DNA of 64,000 bases, taken from NCBI GenBank assembly GCA_009774375.1, contig VSNO01000003.1:10397-74396 (forward strand), given 5' to 3'. Made by a program: the position numbers and the translations under genes. Position 1 is the first letter of the stretch, and every line of letters starts with the position of its first letter. The notes beneath the pieces were generated by a model. It had not been told where the DNA came from. It did no database searches and worked only from the letters and a program-made list of their open reading frames with translations. This stretch comes from Lachnospiraceae bacterium (GTDB taxonomy: Bacteria; Bacillota; Clostridia; Lachnospirales; Lachnospiraceae). This document shows, piece after piece, positions 53,044-62,926 of the stretch.

Positions 53044-54360
53044 ATGAGTTTATATCAGGATATTTTGAGTGGAAAAGAGAAACTGTCGCTGGTGGGGCTT
53101 GGCTATGTGGGAATGCCGATCGCGGTCGCATTTTCCAGAAAGATCAAGGTTGTGGGATTCGACCTGAATGCGGCGAAGATCGACCTGTACAAGTCGGGCG
53201 TGGATCCCACGAAGGAGGTTGGCGACGAGGTGATCCGCAACACAAAGGTGGAGTTCACCGCTGACGCGTCAAAGCTGCGGGAGGCGAAGTTCCATATCGT
53301 GGCCGTTCCGACGCCGGTCAATGACGACCACACGCCGGATCTGACACCGGTCGAGGGGGCGAGCCGCATCCTCGGGCAGAATCTCACCAGGGGTTCCATC
53401 GTCGTGTTTGAATCGACGGTATATCCGGGCGTCACAGAGGAGATCTGTGTGCCTATCCTCGAGAAGGAGTCCGGATTAAAGTGCGGTGTCGACTTTAAGA
53501 TCGGCTACTCGCCGGAGCGCATCAACCCGGGCGACAAGGTGCACCGCCTCGAGACGATCACCAAGATCGTGTCAGGTATGGACGCGGAGACGCTCGATGA
53601 GATCGCACATGTGTATGAGCTTGTGGTCGAGGCGGGCGTCTACCGCGCGGAGTCCATCAAAGTCGCGGAGGCGGCAAAGGTCATCGAGAACAGCCAGAGG
53701 GATATCAACATAGCATTTATGAACGAGCTGTCCATTATCTTTAACAGGATGGGGATTGACACGAAGTCGGTGCTGGCGGCAGCGGGCACGAAATGGAACT
53801 TCCTGAATTTCCAGCCGGGACTTGTCGGCGGACACTGCATCGGCGTCGACCCGTATTACCTGACTTACAAGGCGGAGCAGCTGGGATACCACTCCCAGAT
53901 CATCCTCTCCGGGCGCCGCATCAATGACGATATGGGCAAATATGTGGCAGAGAACCTTGTCAAGAACCTGATCAGGGCGGATATTCCGGTAAAGAGCGCC
54001 AAGGTGGCGATACTCGGATTCACATTCAAGGAGAACTGTCCTGACACGAGAAATACCAAGATCATTGATATATACAATGAATTGAAGGAATATGGGATCA
54101 CGGCGCAGGTGGCGGATGACAATGCGGATGCTGACGAGGCGAAGCGCCTGTACGGGATCACGTTCACACCGATGGCGGAGATCAGGGACTGTGACGCGGT
54201 GATCCTCGCAGTTGCCCACGAGGCATACAAGTCCCTTGACATGGCGGATCTGGATGCGCTCTATGCGGATCACGGCAAGCCAAAGGTGCTGACGGACCTC
54301 AAGGGGATCCTTGACAAGAAGGCGTATGTGGATGCCGGCTACCTTTATTGGAGATTATAA
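53044..54360 (+). CDS. UDP-N-acetylhexosamine 6-dehydrogenase (TviB/WbpO-like)
   Basis: Oxidises C6 of a UDP-HexNAc to the uronic acid in two NAD-dependent steps. The 438 residues include LSLVGLGYVGMP, FESTVYPG, IGYSPERINPGD and the catalytic Cys265 in GGHCIGVDPYY. The spelling of these motifs matches TviB/WbpO (UDP-GlcNAc/GalNAc dehydrogenases) rather than UDP-glucose dehydrogenase. The start at 53044 follows AAAAGGAGAG; the open frame further upstream lies in the previous gene. A TviC-like C4 epimerase two genes downstream would complete synthesis of UDP-GalNAcA. Confidence 0.9.
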   Translation: MSLYQDILSGKEKLSLVGLGYVGMPIAVAFSRKIKVVGFDLNAAKIDLYKSGVDPTKEVGDEVIRNTKVEFTADASKLREAKFHIVAVPTPVNDDHTPDLTPVEGASRILGQNLTRGSIVVFESTVYPGVTEEICVPILEKESGLKCGVDFKIGYSPERINPGDKVHRLETITKIVSGMDAETLDEIAHVYELVVEAGVYRAESIKVAEAAKVIENSQRDINIAFMNELSIIFNRMGIDTKSVLAAAGTKWNFLNFQPGLVGGHCIGVDPYYLTYKAEQLGYHSQIILSGRRINDDMGKYVAENLVKNLIRADIPVKSAKVAILGFTFKENCPDTRNTKIIDIYNELKEYGITAQVADDNADADEAKRLYGITFTPMAEIRDCDAVILAVAHEAYKSLDMADLDALYADHGKPKVLTDLKGILDKKAYVDAGYLYWRL

Positions 54361-55818
54361 TTGTTGGAGATTGCAGGCTTGAAAAGTTTGAGGCGCTTCG
54401 ATAAGCGCGATTTACTATTTGCATTACTATTTTTATCCTTTTTCGGATACCTGTTCGTGACGGGCGAACCGCTGTATGTGGGGGACACGTTTCAGTATGA
54501 GAACCAGATGATCATGCGGGAACCGGTGTATGCGCTGCTGATCCAGCTCTGCCGTGCGATATCGCCGCAGTATCATTACCAGATGATCATATTGATTCAG
54601 AATCTGCTGGCGGCAGCGGCCAACACCGCCGTGATCGGATTTATGAGAAAACAGTTTCATCTGAAATTGTGGGAGTCGCTGGTTTTTGCAGGGATCCTGC
54701 TTGTGCCGCACATTATGACGCCGGTGTTTGCAAGCACGCACCTGGTGCTGACGAACGCACTGATGACAGAAGGGATCCTGTTCTCGCTCTATCCGCTGGC
54801 TTTTGCAAGCCTGCTGGACATGATATGGTCGGGAAAACCTGTTGGAAAAAAAGGTTTTAGAACGCTTGTATTCTTTTTGCTGCTCTCCCTGATCCGCGGT
54901 CAGATGATGGTGCTGTTTGTCGTGTGGTTCCTGGCGGCATATGTCCTGGCGGTAAAAAATGGCATCGCCGCGACAGACAGGACACAGGACGGCAAAAATA
55001 CATTTGTGCTGGCAGAAAATATCGGAAAACAGGGGCTTGTTGTCATTCTGGCGGCTTTCATCATCGCGTTCGCGGCCCGAAGCGTTTTGATCCATGTGTA
55101 TAACTACTGTGAGCAGGGATTGTTTGTGGATACGGCGTCCGGAAAAGCCATGTCGTTTGCCAATGTCCTGTATGTGGCGGACAGGGCGGACGGTGAGGCG
55201 ATCGCCGACGATGAGCTGCGTGCGGTATTTTACGAGATGTACGACAGGGCAGACGCGGACCGGATGAATTACAAGTATGCGCCGCCTGGGCTTCTGGGCA
55301 GGGCAAGGCATCATGAAGAGTGCCACGACGAGCTGAATTTCACCTATTTTTCGGACGCGGCCAGACAGTATGTGGGTGAGAAGCAGGGAATCTACGCGGA
55401 CCGCTATCAGGAGCTGATGATCGCGCTCGACGAGGTCGCCGCGGATCTCTCCGCGGAGCTGATGCCGGAGGTCCTTGGCAGATATGTGTGGAATTATCTC
55501 AGTGTGGCTGCGCTCGGCTTTATCAGGACGGTCGCGTATGAGAATTCATTTCTGGCATGGTATGCTGTCCTGATCTATATAGCGGCTGCGGCATTGACGG
55601 TCATGCTGTGGAGACGGGATCCGGGGAGCAGGGCAGCGTCCTTTATGGCGGTCGTACTGCTCACCATCGCGGGGAATGTCTGTGCCACAGCACTGATGAT
55701 ACAGTGTATCTCCAGATACATGATATACAACCTACCGTTATTTTATATGGCAGGATTTTTGGAATTAAGAGAGATAATGGGAAAGGCAGGGTTGAGAATA
55801 TGGGATATAAGGAATTGA
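54361..55818 (+). CDS. Polytopic membrane protein of unknown function
   Basis: A 485-residue protein with about nine hydrophobic segments and an outer loop of about 130 residues (roughly 265-380). EPLYVGDTFQYENQ after the first helix has the acidic residues of the first outer loop of GT-C-like proteins, but no named family is recognised. It starts with a TTG immediately after the stop of the dehydrogenase gene, with TTGGAGA upstream. It overlaps the next gene by 19 bases. Confidence 0.55.
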   Translation: MLEIAGLKSLRRFDKRDLLFALLFLSFFGYLFVTGEPLYVGDTFQYENQMIMREPVYALLIQLCRAISPQYHYQMIILIQNLLAAAANTAVIGFMRKQFHLKLWESLVFAGILLVPHIMTPVFASTHLVLTNALMTEGILFSLYPLAFASLLDMIWSGKPVGKKGFRTLVFFLLLSLIRGQMMVLFVVWFLAAYVLAVKNGIAATDRTQDGKNTFVLAENIGKQGLVVILAAFIIAFAARSVLIHVYNYCEQGLFVDTASGKAMSFANVLYVADRADGEAIADDELRAVFYEMYDRADADRMNYKYAPPGLLGRARHHEECHDELNFTYFSDAARQYVGEKQGIYADRYQELMIALDEVAADLSAELMPEVLGRYVWNYLSVAALGFIRTVAYENSFLAWYAVLIYIAAAALTVMLWRRDPGSRAASFMAVVLLTIAGNVCATALMIQCISRYMIYNLPLFYMAGFLELREIMGKAGLRIWDIRN

Positions 55819-56774
55819 GTTTTGATCAGGACAGCGTGTTTCTTGTGACGGGCGGCGCCGGCTTTATCGGGTCGAACCTGTGTGAGGCGCTGACCGATAT
55901 GGGGTATCAGGTGAGGTGTCTCGACGATCTCTCCACAGGCAGGAAGGAGAATGTAGAGATGTTCATGGACAGGCCGAATTACACGTTTATCAAAGGGGAC
56001 ATCAAGGATCCCGACACCTGCATGAAGGCGTGCGAGGGTGCAGATTATGTCCTGAATCAGGCGGCGTGGGGGTCGGTGCCCAGAAGTATCGAGATGCCGC
56101 TGTTCTACGAACAGAACAATATCATGGGAACGCTGAACATGATGGAGGCGGCACGGCAGAACGGCGTGAAGAAGTTTGTCTATGCGTCGAGTTCATCCGT
56201 CTACGGCGACCACCCTGTCCTTCCGAAGAAGGAGGGGCAGGAGGGGAATCTGCTGTCGCCCTACGCGCTCACCAAACGCACCAATGAGGAGTACGGGAGG
56301 CTCTACAAGAAACTCTATGGGCTCGACACCTACGGCCTGCGCTACTTCAATGTATTTGGCCGCAGGCAGGACCCGAACGGCGCCTACGCGGCGGTGATCC
56401 CGAAGTTTATCAAGCAGCTGCTCGACGGGGAGGTTCCGACGATCAACGGCGACGGGAAGCAGTCGCGGGATTTCACCTACATCGACAATGTCATTGAGGC
56501 GAACCTGAAGGCGTGTCTGGCGCCGGGAGACGCCGCCGGAGAGGCGTTCAACATCGCTTACGGCGGCAGGGAGTATCTGATCGACATTTACGATCATCTG
56601 TGCAGGGCGCTCGGCAAGAAGGTGGAACCGCATTTCGGGCCGGACCGCGCGGGTGACATCAAACATTCCAACGCCGACATCACAAAGGCGAGGGAACTTT
56701 TGGGGTACGATCCGGAATATGATTTTGAGAGCGGTATCGCACTGGCCATCGACTGGTACAGGGCAAACCTGTAG
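55800..56774 (+). CDS. UDP-GlcNAc/UDP-GlcNAcA C4 epimerase (WbpP/TviC-like)
   Basis: Extended SDR of 324 residues with LVTGGAGFIGSNL, ASSSSVYGD and the Tyr155/Lys159 pair in SPYALTK. NQAAWGSVPRSI corresponds to the QAALGSVPRS segment of WbpP/TviC, enzymes that epimerise N-acetylated UDP-sugars at C4. With the TviB-like dehydrogenase this should give UDP-GalNAcA. ATG 55800 follows AAAGGCAGGG; the open frame upstream is inside the previous gene. Confidence 0.9.
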   Translation: MGYKELSFDQDSVFLVTGGAGFIGSNLCEALTDMGYQVRCLDDLSTGRKENVEMFMDRPNYTFIKGDIKDPDTCMKACEGADYVLNQAAWGSVPRSIEMPLFYEQNNIMGTLNMMEAARQNGVKKFVYASSSSVYGDHPVLPKKEGQEGNLLSPYALTKRTNEEYGRLYKKLYGLDTYGLRYFNVFGRRQDPNGAYAAVIPKFIKQLLDGEVPTINGDGKQSRDFTYIDNVIEANLKACLAPGDAAGEAFNIAYGGREYLIDIYDHLCRALGKKVEPHFGPDRAGDIKHSNADITKARELLGYDPEYDFESGIALAIDWYRANL

Positions 56775-56783
56775 GGCAGTATC

Positions 56784-57548
56784 ATGAAGATCAGTATCAG
56801 GATGGACGACATCACACCCGATATGGACTGGGCGAAGTTTATGCGGTTTAAGGCGCTCTGCGACCAGTATCAGATCCGGCCGCTGATCGGGGTAGTGCCG
56901 GACAATATGGACAATAATCTCCACATCACAGAGCCTGGGGCGGCGCCGGCCGAAGATTTCTGGCAGTATCTGGAAACGCTCCGGAGAGAGGGCTGGTGCA
57001 TTGCGCAGCATGGGGTGACACATGTGTACGCGACCCGGAAGATGGGGTGTTTCCCCCTGAACCGGTTGTCGGAGTTTGCGGGGATCCCGTATGAGGAACA
57101 GTATGAGGCGCTGAGGAGAGGCAGGGATCTGCTCCGGGGGCATGGTATCCGGACCGATATCTTTATGGCGCCGGCACACTCCTTTGACCGCAACACACTG
57201 AAGGCGCTGAAGAAGCTGGGATTTCGCAGGATGACGGACGGCTTTGGAGACGGTCCTTATATCAGGCAGGGAATGATATTTTATCCGATCTCCTACAGGC
57301 AGGGCAGTGTGCTGAAAAACATCGAAAAAAAGGGATACACGACATTTGTCGTCCACGCGAACACGATGAGCGACGGGGATTTTGAGCGGTACGAACAGCT
57401 CTTTGCCGCGCACAGGGACAGGCTGCTTTCCTATGCGGACCTGCTGAAAGTGGAACCTGAAAGGCGGGGGCTGTTCGGAAACGGAAAGGAATATCTGCTG
57501 GCGGTTACGAAATATCTGCTGGTCAGTTTCAGAGGGTTAAAAAAATGA
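56784..57548 (+). CDS. Polysaccharide deacetylase-like protein (DUF2334 type)
   Basis: A 254-residue NodB-fold protein. SIRMDDITPDMDW carries the adjacent Asp residues of the metal site, IAQHGVTHVY the histidines, and FMAPAHSFD the segment found at the end of the active site in DUF2334 proteins. There is no signal peptide, so it would act in the cytoplasm, perhaps on a lipid-linked or nucleotide sugar. It overlaps the following GT4 gene by four bases. Confidence 0.75.
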   Translation: MKISIRMDDITPDMDWAKFMRFKALCDQYQIRPLIGVVPDNMDNNLHITEPGAAPAEDFWQYLETLRREGWCIAQHGVTHVYATRKMGCFPLNRLSEFAGIPYEEQYEALRRGRDLLRGHGIRTDIFMAPAHSFDRNTLKALKKLGFRRMTDGFGDGPYIRQGMIFYPISYRQGSVLKNIEKKGYTTFVVHANTMSDGDFERYEQLFAAHRDRLLSYADLLKVEPERRGLFGNGKEYLLAVTKYLLVSFRGLKK

Positions 57549-58696
57549 CGCGTACAAATCCGGTGCGGGTACTGAACGTGCTCGGCACGACGAATCTCGG
57601 CGGGGCGGAGAGCAGGGTGATGGAGCTCTACCGGGCATTGGACAGGAACCGGGTGCAGTTTGATTTTCTGGTACACACAGACCAGGAGGGGCAGTACAGC
57701 GGGGAGATCCGCAGGCTTGGCGGCAGGATATATCATGTCCCGCGGTTTCGGGTCTACAATATCCTGGCATATCGGAGGGCGCTGTGCAGGTTTTTTGGGG
57801 AGCACAGCGAGTTTGCGGCGGTGCATGGGCATATGACCAGCACGGCATCCATCTATCTGCCGATCGCGAAGCGGGCGGGCGTCCCGGTGACGATCGCCCA
57901 CGCCAGGAGTGCGGGTGTCGACCAGGGGATCAAAGGGCTCGCGACAAGAGTGATACGCTATCCGCTAAAATACAGGGCGGATTACTGTTTTACATGCTCT
58001 GCGGAGGCGGGTGAGGCAGTATACGGCAGGCAGTGGGTGGCGGGGGGACACGTGTGGACGATCCCCAACGCGATCGATGCACAGCGTTTTGCGTATGATG
58101 CCGCAGTCCGCGGTGAGGTGCGGGCAGAGCTGGGACTTGCCGATCATTTTGTGGTCGGGCATGTGGGCAGATTCGGCTTTATGAAGAACCACGGTTATCT
58201 CATTGATATATTTGCGGAGCTGTGCAGGATGCGGGATGACGCGGTGCTGGTGCTGATCGGAAAGGGAGAGCTCGAGGAGGAGATCAGGGCGAAGGTCCAG
58301 CGGCTGGGGCTTGCGGACCGCGTCCGCTTCCTCGGAAACTGCCTTGACGTGGAGCGGTATTATCAGGCATTTGACTATTTTGTCTTTCCGTCCGTGTTCG
58401 AGGGGCTGCCGGGCAGCGTGGTGGAGGCGCAGGCCTCAGGGCTGTGCTGTCTTGTCTCGGACCAGGTCACAAAAGAGGTGGCGCTGACAGACCTTGTGAC
58501 GTACAGGAGCATCACAGAACCGGCGGCAAACTGGGCGGGCGAGATCATGAGGAACGCGAAGGCGGCGCTCGGGCGGGAGGATATGAGGGCGGCGATCGCC
58601 GCGAGACATTTTGATGTGCGGGAACAGGCGTCAAAGATGGAAGCCTTTTATATCAGCGGAAAGAATCCGCCTGGATCTGTGACTGGAGGCGTGTAG
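57545..58696 (+). CDS. Glycosyltransferase family 4 (EpsF-like)
   Basis: A 383-residue GT4 with VLNVLGTTNLGGAES at the start, HGHMTSTAS, VGHVGRFGFMKNHGYLI, VRFLGNC and FPSVFEGLPGSVVEAQA (E(x7)E). The spelling is that of the EpsF subgroup of Firmicutes exopolysaccharide operons, which often act on GlcNAc-type donors, but the donor cannot be fixed. It is coupled to the deacetylase gene upstream (ATGA). Confidence 0.87.
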   Translation: MTRTNPVRVLNVLGTTNLGGAESRVMELYRALDRNRVQFDFLVHTDQEGQYSGEIRRLGGRIYHVPRFRVYNILAYRRALCRFFGEHSEFAAVHGHMTSTASIYLPIAKRAGVPVTIAHARSAGVDQGIKGLATRVIRYPLKYRADYCFTCSAEAGEAVYGRQWVAGGHVWTIPNAIDAQRFAYDAAVRGEVRAELGLADHFVVGHVGRFGFMKNHGYLIDIFAELCRMRDDAVLVLIGKGELEEEIRAKVQRLGLADRVRFLGNCLDVERYYQAFDYFVFPSVFEGLPGSVVEAQASGLCCLVSDQVTKEVALTDLVTYRSITEPAANWAGEIMRNAKAALGREDMRAAIAARHFDVREQASKMEAFYISGKNPPGSVTGGV

Positions 58697-58702
58697 GACA
58701 GT

Positions 58703-59893
58703 TTGAAAATAGAGAGAAAAGAGAGAAAAGAGAACGGGCGAAAGCGCATCATGCTGGTCACGCCGATGCTCCACCAGGGCGGTTTTGAGCGGATCTGCGT
58801 GCTCACGGCAAAGCTGTTGAAGGATCGGTATGATGTCTATCTGGCGGTGTTCAACACACAGGATATCTTTTATGACGTGGAGGGGCTGCAGCTGATCGAC
58901 CTGCGGCTGGGCGCCGCCAGGGGCAGCCTGGGCAAGCTTGCGAATATCTGCAGACGGGTGAGGCGCCTGCGGCAGTTGAAAAAAGAACTGTGCATCGATA
59001 TCAGCTACAGCTTTGGCACGACGGCGAACATTGCCAATGTGCTGTCAAAGGGCAGGGATGTCACCTGGGCGGGGATACGCGGCTACAGTGCGCTGAGCGA
59101 CAGGGGCGCCAGGCTGATCTTCCGAAGGGCAGACTGCGTCATAAGCTGTACCAGGACGATGGAGGCGGAGATCAACCGTGTGTTTGGGACTAAAAAGTCT
59201 GAAACACTCTACAACCCCTGCGACCTGGCGCAAATCGCGGCGCTCTCGGATACAGGGAGATCAGGCATGGAAAAAGAACCGGAAAGCGGACCTCTGATCG
59301 TGTCGATGGGCAGGGAGGACGACCTGAAGGGCTTCTGGCATCTGATCAGGAGTTTTGCTGTCGTGAAGGGCGCGGTCGCGGACGCGCGGCTGATGATCAT
59401 CGGCGAGGGCAGTTACGCCGAGTACAGAAAACTGGCCGGGGATCTGGGGATCGCGGACGCGGTCTGCTTTACAGGTGCGCTCAGGAATCCGTTCCCGCTG
59501 CTTGCCAGGGCCGACGTGTACGCGCTGACTTCCCAGAGCGAGGGGTTTCCGAATGCGCTGATCGAGGCGATGGCGTGCGGGACGCCCTGCGTGAGCGTCA
59601 ACTGTAAGACGGGGCCGGCTGAGATCCTGACAGAGGACTATGAGCGGTACAGCGACCTGAGTGCGGTCTGCGAGGCGGAGTATGGGATCCTGACACCCGT
59701 CTTTGAGGGGGAGAAGAGCCTGGAGCCCTCGATCACCGCCCAGGAACGGCAGTATGCGCAGGTGATCGTCGACCTGCTGAGGGACGACGCGAAGCGGCGG
59801 GAGTACAGCAAAAGGGCGGTGGAGCGCGCCGGGGACTTCGGCGTGGACAGATATGTGGATCAGATCACCGGCATGGTGGAGTCTGCCGGGTAA
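58703..59893 (+). CDS. Glycosyltransferase family 4
   Basis: A 396-residue GT4. After a very basic 15-residue N-terminus come IMLVTPMLHQGGFERI, SYSFGTTANIANV, IVSMGREDDLKGFWHLI and TSQSEGFPNALIEAMACG (E(x7)E). A TTG at 58703 is taken as start; an internal ATG at 58751 lacks a ribosome site. The donor is unknown. This is one of four GT4 genes at the right end of the window. Confidence 0.83.
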   Translation: MKIERKERKENGRKRIMLVTPMLHQGGFERICVLTAKLLKDRYDVYLAVFNTQDIFYDVEGLQLIDLRLGAARGSLGKLANICRRVRRLRQLKKELCIDISYSFGTTANIANVLSKGRDVTWAGIRGYSALSDRGARLIFRRADCVISCTRTMEAEINRVFGTKKSETLYNPCDLAQIAALSDTGRSGMEKEPESGPLIVSMGREDDLKGFWHLIRSFAVVKGAVADARLMIIGEGSYAEYRKLAGDLGIADAVCFTGALRNPFPLLARADVYALTSQSEGFPNALIEAMACGTPCVSVNCKTGPAEILTEDYERYSDLSAVCEAEYGILTPVFEGEKSLEPSITAQERQYAQVIVDLLRDDAKRREYSKRAVERAGDFGVDRYVDQITGMVESAG

Positions 59894-59905
59894 AGGTTGT
59901 GTGAG

Positions 59906-61009
59906 ATGAAGAGAATAGTGTTTCATTTGAACTGCCTTGAGAGGGGCGGTGCGGAGCGTGTGGTGGCGAATCTGTCCGGTCAGTTTGCGGCGCACGGCTA
60001 TGAGGTGTATATCGCGACAGAGTGGCAGGGGGAGGACGAGTATGAGATCGACAGCCGGATCAGGCGTGTCCATGTCGGTCTTGACAGCAGGCAGGAGAGA
60101 CATGGCCGCGTCCGGAAGTTTCTGGACCGGATCGTGAACTTAAGGCGTTTTCTGAGGAGCACGAGGCCGGATATCGTGATCGCGTTTGCGAGGCGGGCAA
60201 ATTACAGGGCGCTCACGTCGACGATCGGGCTGCGGATGCCGGTGATCATATCGGTGCGCAACAATCCCATCGGATATTATGACGCCCTGTCAGACAGGAT
60301 CCAGATCGCGCTGCTGTTCCGGCGCGCGGCGGGCTGTGTGTTCCAGACACCTGACCAGCGGGATTTTTTCCCGGAGTATGTGCGCAGAAGATCCCGGGTG
60401 ATCCTGAATCCGATCGGGGACCAGTTTATCGGGAATCCCATCCCCGCAGAGCGCGAGAAGGTCGTGGTTCACTCCGGAAGGCTCGTACATTTCAAGAACC
60501 AGTGTATGCTGGTCAGGGCGTTTGTGCTGGTGCATCAGAAGCATCCGGATCACATTCTGAAAATATACGGGCAGGATTCGCACGACGGGACGAGACAGAA
60601 GCTTGAGGAACTGATCAGAGAGCAGGGGGCGCAGGCGTATGTCCGGCTGATGGGGGGCAGCAGCACGCTTGAGCGGGACATGGTCAATGCGGCGGCGGCA
60701 GCATACTCATCCGACTATGAAGGAATGCCCAATGTGACGCTGGAGGCGATGGCGCTGGGACTTCCGGTGGTGGCGACAGACTGCCCGCCCGGCGGGCCGC
60801 GCATGGTCATCACGCCGGAGGTGAACGGTCTGCTGGTTCCGGTGGGAGACGAGAGGGCGCTGGCGGCAGCCATCGACAGACTGATCGAGGACAGGGAGTT
60901 CGCACAGCGGCTCGGAGCGAACGCGGCACAGATCGGCAGGAGAGCCTCCTCGGAGGTCATCTTTGGCGAGTGGCAGGATTATATCACAGAGATACTGGAG
61001 GACAGGTAG
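59906..61009 (+). CDS. Glycosyltransferase family 4
   Basis: A 367-residue GT4 with KRIVFHLNCLERGGAERVV at the start, FARRANYRALTS, VVHSGRLVHFKN and DYEGMPNVTLEAMALGLP followed by ATDCPPGGPR. ATG 59906 has AAAGG nine bases upstream; a TTG at 59897 is possible. It is closely related to the incomplete GT4 gene at 62927 in both the N-terminal and the DCP.GGP segments, so the two look like a duplicated pair separated by the amidotransferase gene. Confidence 0.85.
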   Translation: MKRIVFHLNCLERGGAERVVANLSGQFAAHGYEVYIATEWQGEDEYEIDSRIRRVHVGLDSRQERHGRVRKFLDRIVNLRRFLRSTRPDIVIAFARRANYRALTSTIGLRMPVIISVRNNPIGYYDALSDRIQIALLFRRAAGCVFQTPDQRDFFPEYVRRRSRVILNPIGDQFIGNPIPAEREKVVVHSGRLVHFKNQCMLVRAFVLVHQKHPDHILKIYGQDSHDGTRQKLEELIREQGAQAYVRLMGGSSTLERDMVNAAAAAYSSDYEGMPNVTLEAMALGLPVVATDCPPGGPRMVITPEVNGLLVPVGDERALAAAIDRLIEDREFAQRLGANAAQIGRRASSEVIFGEWQDYITEILEDR

Positions 61010-61011
61010 GC

Positions 61012-62913
61012 GTGTGCGGAATATGCGGGTTTATATCCAGAAAGAGCATCACATTAGAACAATTGAGGGCGATGAATGACACCATGTACCACAGAGGGCC
61101 GGATGACAGCGGTGAGGAGATCTTTGACGCACAGGGCGGATACTGCGCGGGGTTCGCGCAGAGGCGTCTGTCGATATTGGATCTGTCCGCGCTGGGACAC
61201 CAGCCCATGCATTCCTGCGACGACAGGCTGGTGATCTCGTACAATGGAGAGATCTACAACTTTCTGGAGCTGCGGGAGGAGCTGCGGGACTATCCGTTCC
61301 GCTCCCGGTGCGACACGGAGGTGATCCTGGCGGCATATCTGAAGTGGGGGATCTCGTGCGTCGACCGGTTCCAGGGGATGTTCGCGATCGCCCTGTATGA
61401 CCGGGAAAAGGGTGAGCTGTATCTCGTGCGGGACAGGATAGGTAAGAAACCGTTATATTACTGGCTGGACGGCGGAAACCTGGTGTTTGCCTCAGAGCTG
61501 AAACCGATCATGAAGTATCCGGGATTTGTGCAGCATATCAGAACAGATGTGGTCAAGCGGTATCTGTACCAGCAGTGCGTCAATGAGCCGGATTCGGTCT
61601 TTGAGAATGTGTACAAGGTGGAGCCCGGACAGATGATCCGCTTCAGGGGCGGCAGGATATCAAAGCACAAATACTGGGATATCGCAAAGGTGTACCACGC
61701 AAAGAAGTGCGAGGGAGCCGGCACATACGAGGAGGCAAAGGCGGAACTGAAGGCGATCCTGAAGGAGGCGGTCCGCAGGAGAATGATCGCGGACGTTCCG
61801 GTGGGCGCCTTCCTGAGCGGCGGTTATGACTCGTCGCTGGTCACCGCGCTCGCACAGGATGTGGGCAGTGAGCCGGTGAGGACGTATTCCATCGGTTTTC
61901 ACGAGGAGCGCTATGACGAGGCCGGGTACGCCAGGGAGGTCGCACGGCATCTGGGTACGCGGCACACGGAACTCTATATCGACGAGAAAGCCATGTTTGA
62001 CATGGTTGAGAGCATTCCACAGTACTATGACGAGCCCTTTGCAGACAGCTCGCAGATCCCGTCGATGCTGGTGGCGGAGCTGGCCTCGAGGGATGTGACC
62101 GTCGTGCTCTCCGGGGACGGGGGAGACGAATTTTTCTGCGGTTACAATATCTACGACAGGGTGGCGCAGGCGCAGAGGCTGGACGGGCTGGGGCGCATGA
62201 CATACGGTGTCTGTCAGCTGCCGTTTTTCCGGGGACTGAGGCTGCTGGACAGGCTTCCTTTTCAGGTGCAGGTCGTGGCGGAAAACCGCGACAGGGAGAC
62301 CCAGACGCAGCTCGGCGGAAGAAATTATATCCGGGTGATCGAGAGGATGATCCCGGAGTGTGCGGCGGCGTTCAAGTTTCCGTTTGAGTCCAGATATCAC
62401 GAGGACAGCTGGCAGGCGCGCAGGATGCTGCTCGACGAGGAGACATACCTGCCCGGCGACATTCTGTGCAAGGTGGACAGGGCTTCGATGAAATACTCCA
62501 TCGAGACGAGATGCCCGATCCTCGATGTCAATGTGATGGAGTATTCTTACCGGCTGCCGCATGAATACAAGTACGCGGATGGCGTCAAAAAGAGAATACT
62601 GAAGGATATCGCCTACGATTACATTCCGCGGGAGCTGCTTGACAGACCGAAGGTCGGCTTCAGTGTCCCGCTTGACCGGTGGATGCGCGGTCCGCTGATG
62701 GAGAGGCTGCAGGACATGGGGAGCGTGTCCTATCTGAGGCGGCAGGGGATCTTTGATGCGCAGTATGTGCATGCGTTTGTCGAGGGATATCTGAGAACAG
62801 GCGACAGGGGGCCGGCTTCGGGGGAGAATTATTCCAGGATCGCATGGGCATTTCTGGTGTTCCAGCAGTGGTATCAGACGTACATGCCCCCGGGCATGCC
62901 TGCAGGCGCATAA
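61012..62913 (+). CDS. AsnB-type glutamine amidotransferase/asparagine synthase-like
   Basis: A 633-residue protein with a class II glutaminase domain (about 1-210) and an ATP-dependent synthetase domain (about 235-600). The start at GTG 61012 puts Cys directly after the initiator, as the glutaminase nucleophile must be; YHRGPDDSG, ISYNGEIYN and the pyrophosphatase loop FLSGGYDSS are clear. GGAGG lies nine bases upstream. In polysaccharide clusters such proteins (e.g. WbpS, WbtH) amidate uronic acids, and UDP-GalNAcA genes lie in this block. Free asparagine synthesis remains the alternative. Confidence 0.88.
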   Translation: MCGICGFISRKSITLEQLRAMNDTMYHRGPDDSGEEIFDAQGGYCAGFAQRRLSILDLSALGHQPMHSCDDRLVISYNGEIYNFLELREELRDYPFRSRCDTEVILAAYLKWGISCVDRFQGMFAIALYDREKGELYLVRDRIGKKPLYYWLDGGNLVFASELKPIMKYPGFVQHIRTDVVKRYLYQQCVNEPDSVFENVYKVEPGQMIRFRGGRISKHKYWDIAKVYHAKKCEGAGTYEEAKAELKAILKEAVRRRMIADVPVGAFLSGGYDSSLVTALAQDVGSEPVRTYSIGFHEERYDEAGYAREVARHLGTRHTELYIDEKAMFDMVESIPQYYDEPFADSSQIPSMLVAELASRDVTVVLSGDGGDEFFCGYNIYDRVAQAQRLDGLGRMTYGVCQLPFFRGLRLLDRLPFQVQVVAENRDRETQTQLGGRNYIRVIERMIPECAAAFKFPFESRYHEDSWQARRMLLDEETYLPGDILCKVDRASMKYSIETRCPILDVNVMEYSYRLPHEYKYADGVKKRILKDIAYDYIPRELLDRPKVGFSVPLDRWMRGPLMERLQDMGSVSYLRRQGIFDAQYVHAFVEGYLRTGDRGPASGENYSRIAWAFLVFQQWYQTYMPPGMPAGA

Positions 62914-62926
62914 GGAGCGGATCGGC

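Noticed and set aside
61012..62913. Housekeeping asparagine synthase.
   Set aside because: Not excluded, but position among GT4 and GalNAcA genes makes a glycan role more likely, so it was not labelled asnB.
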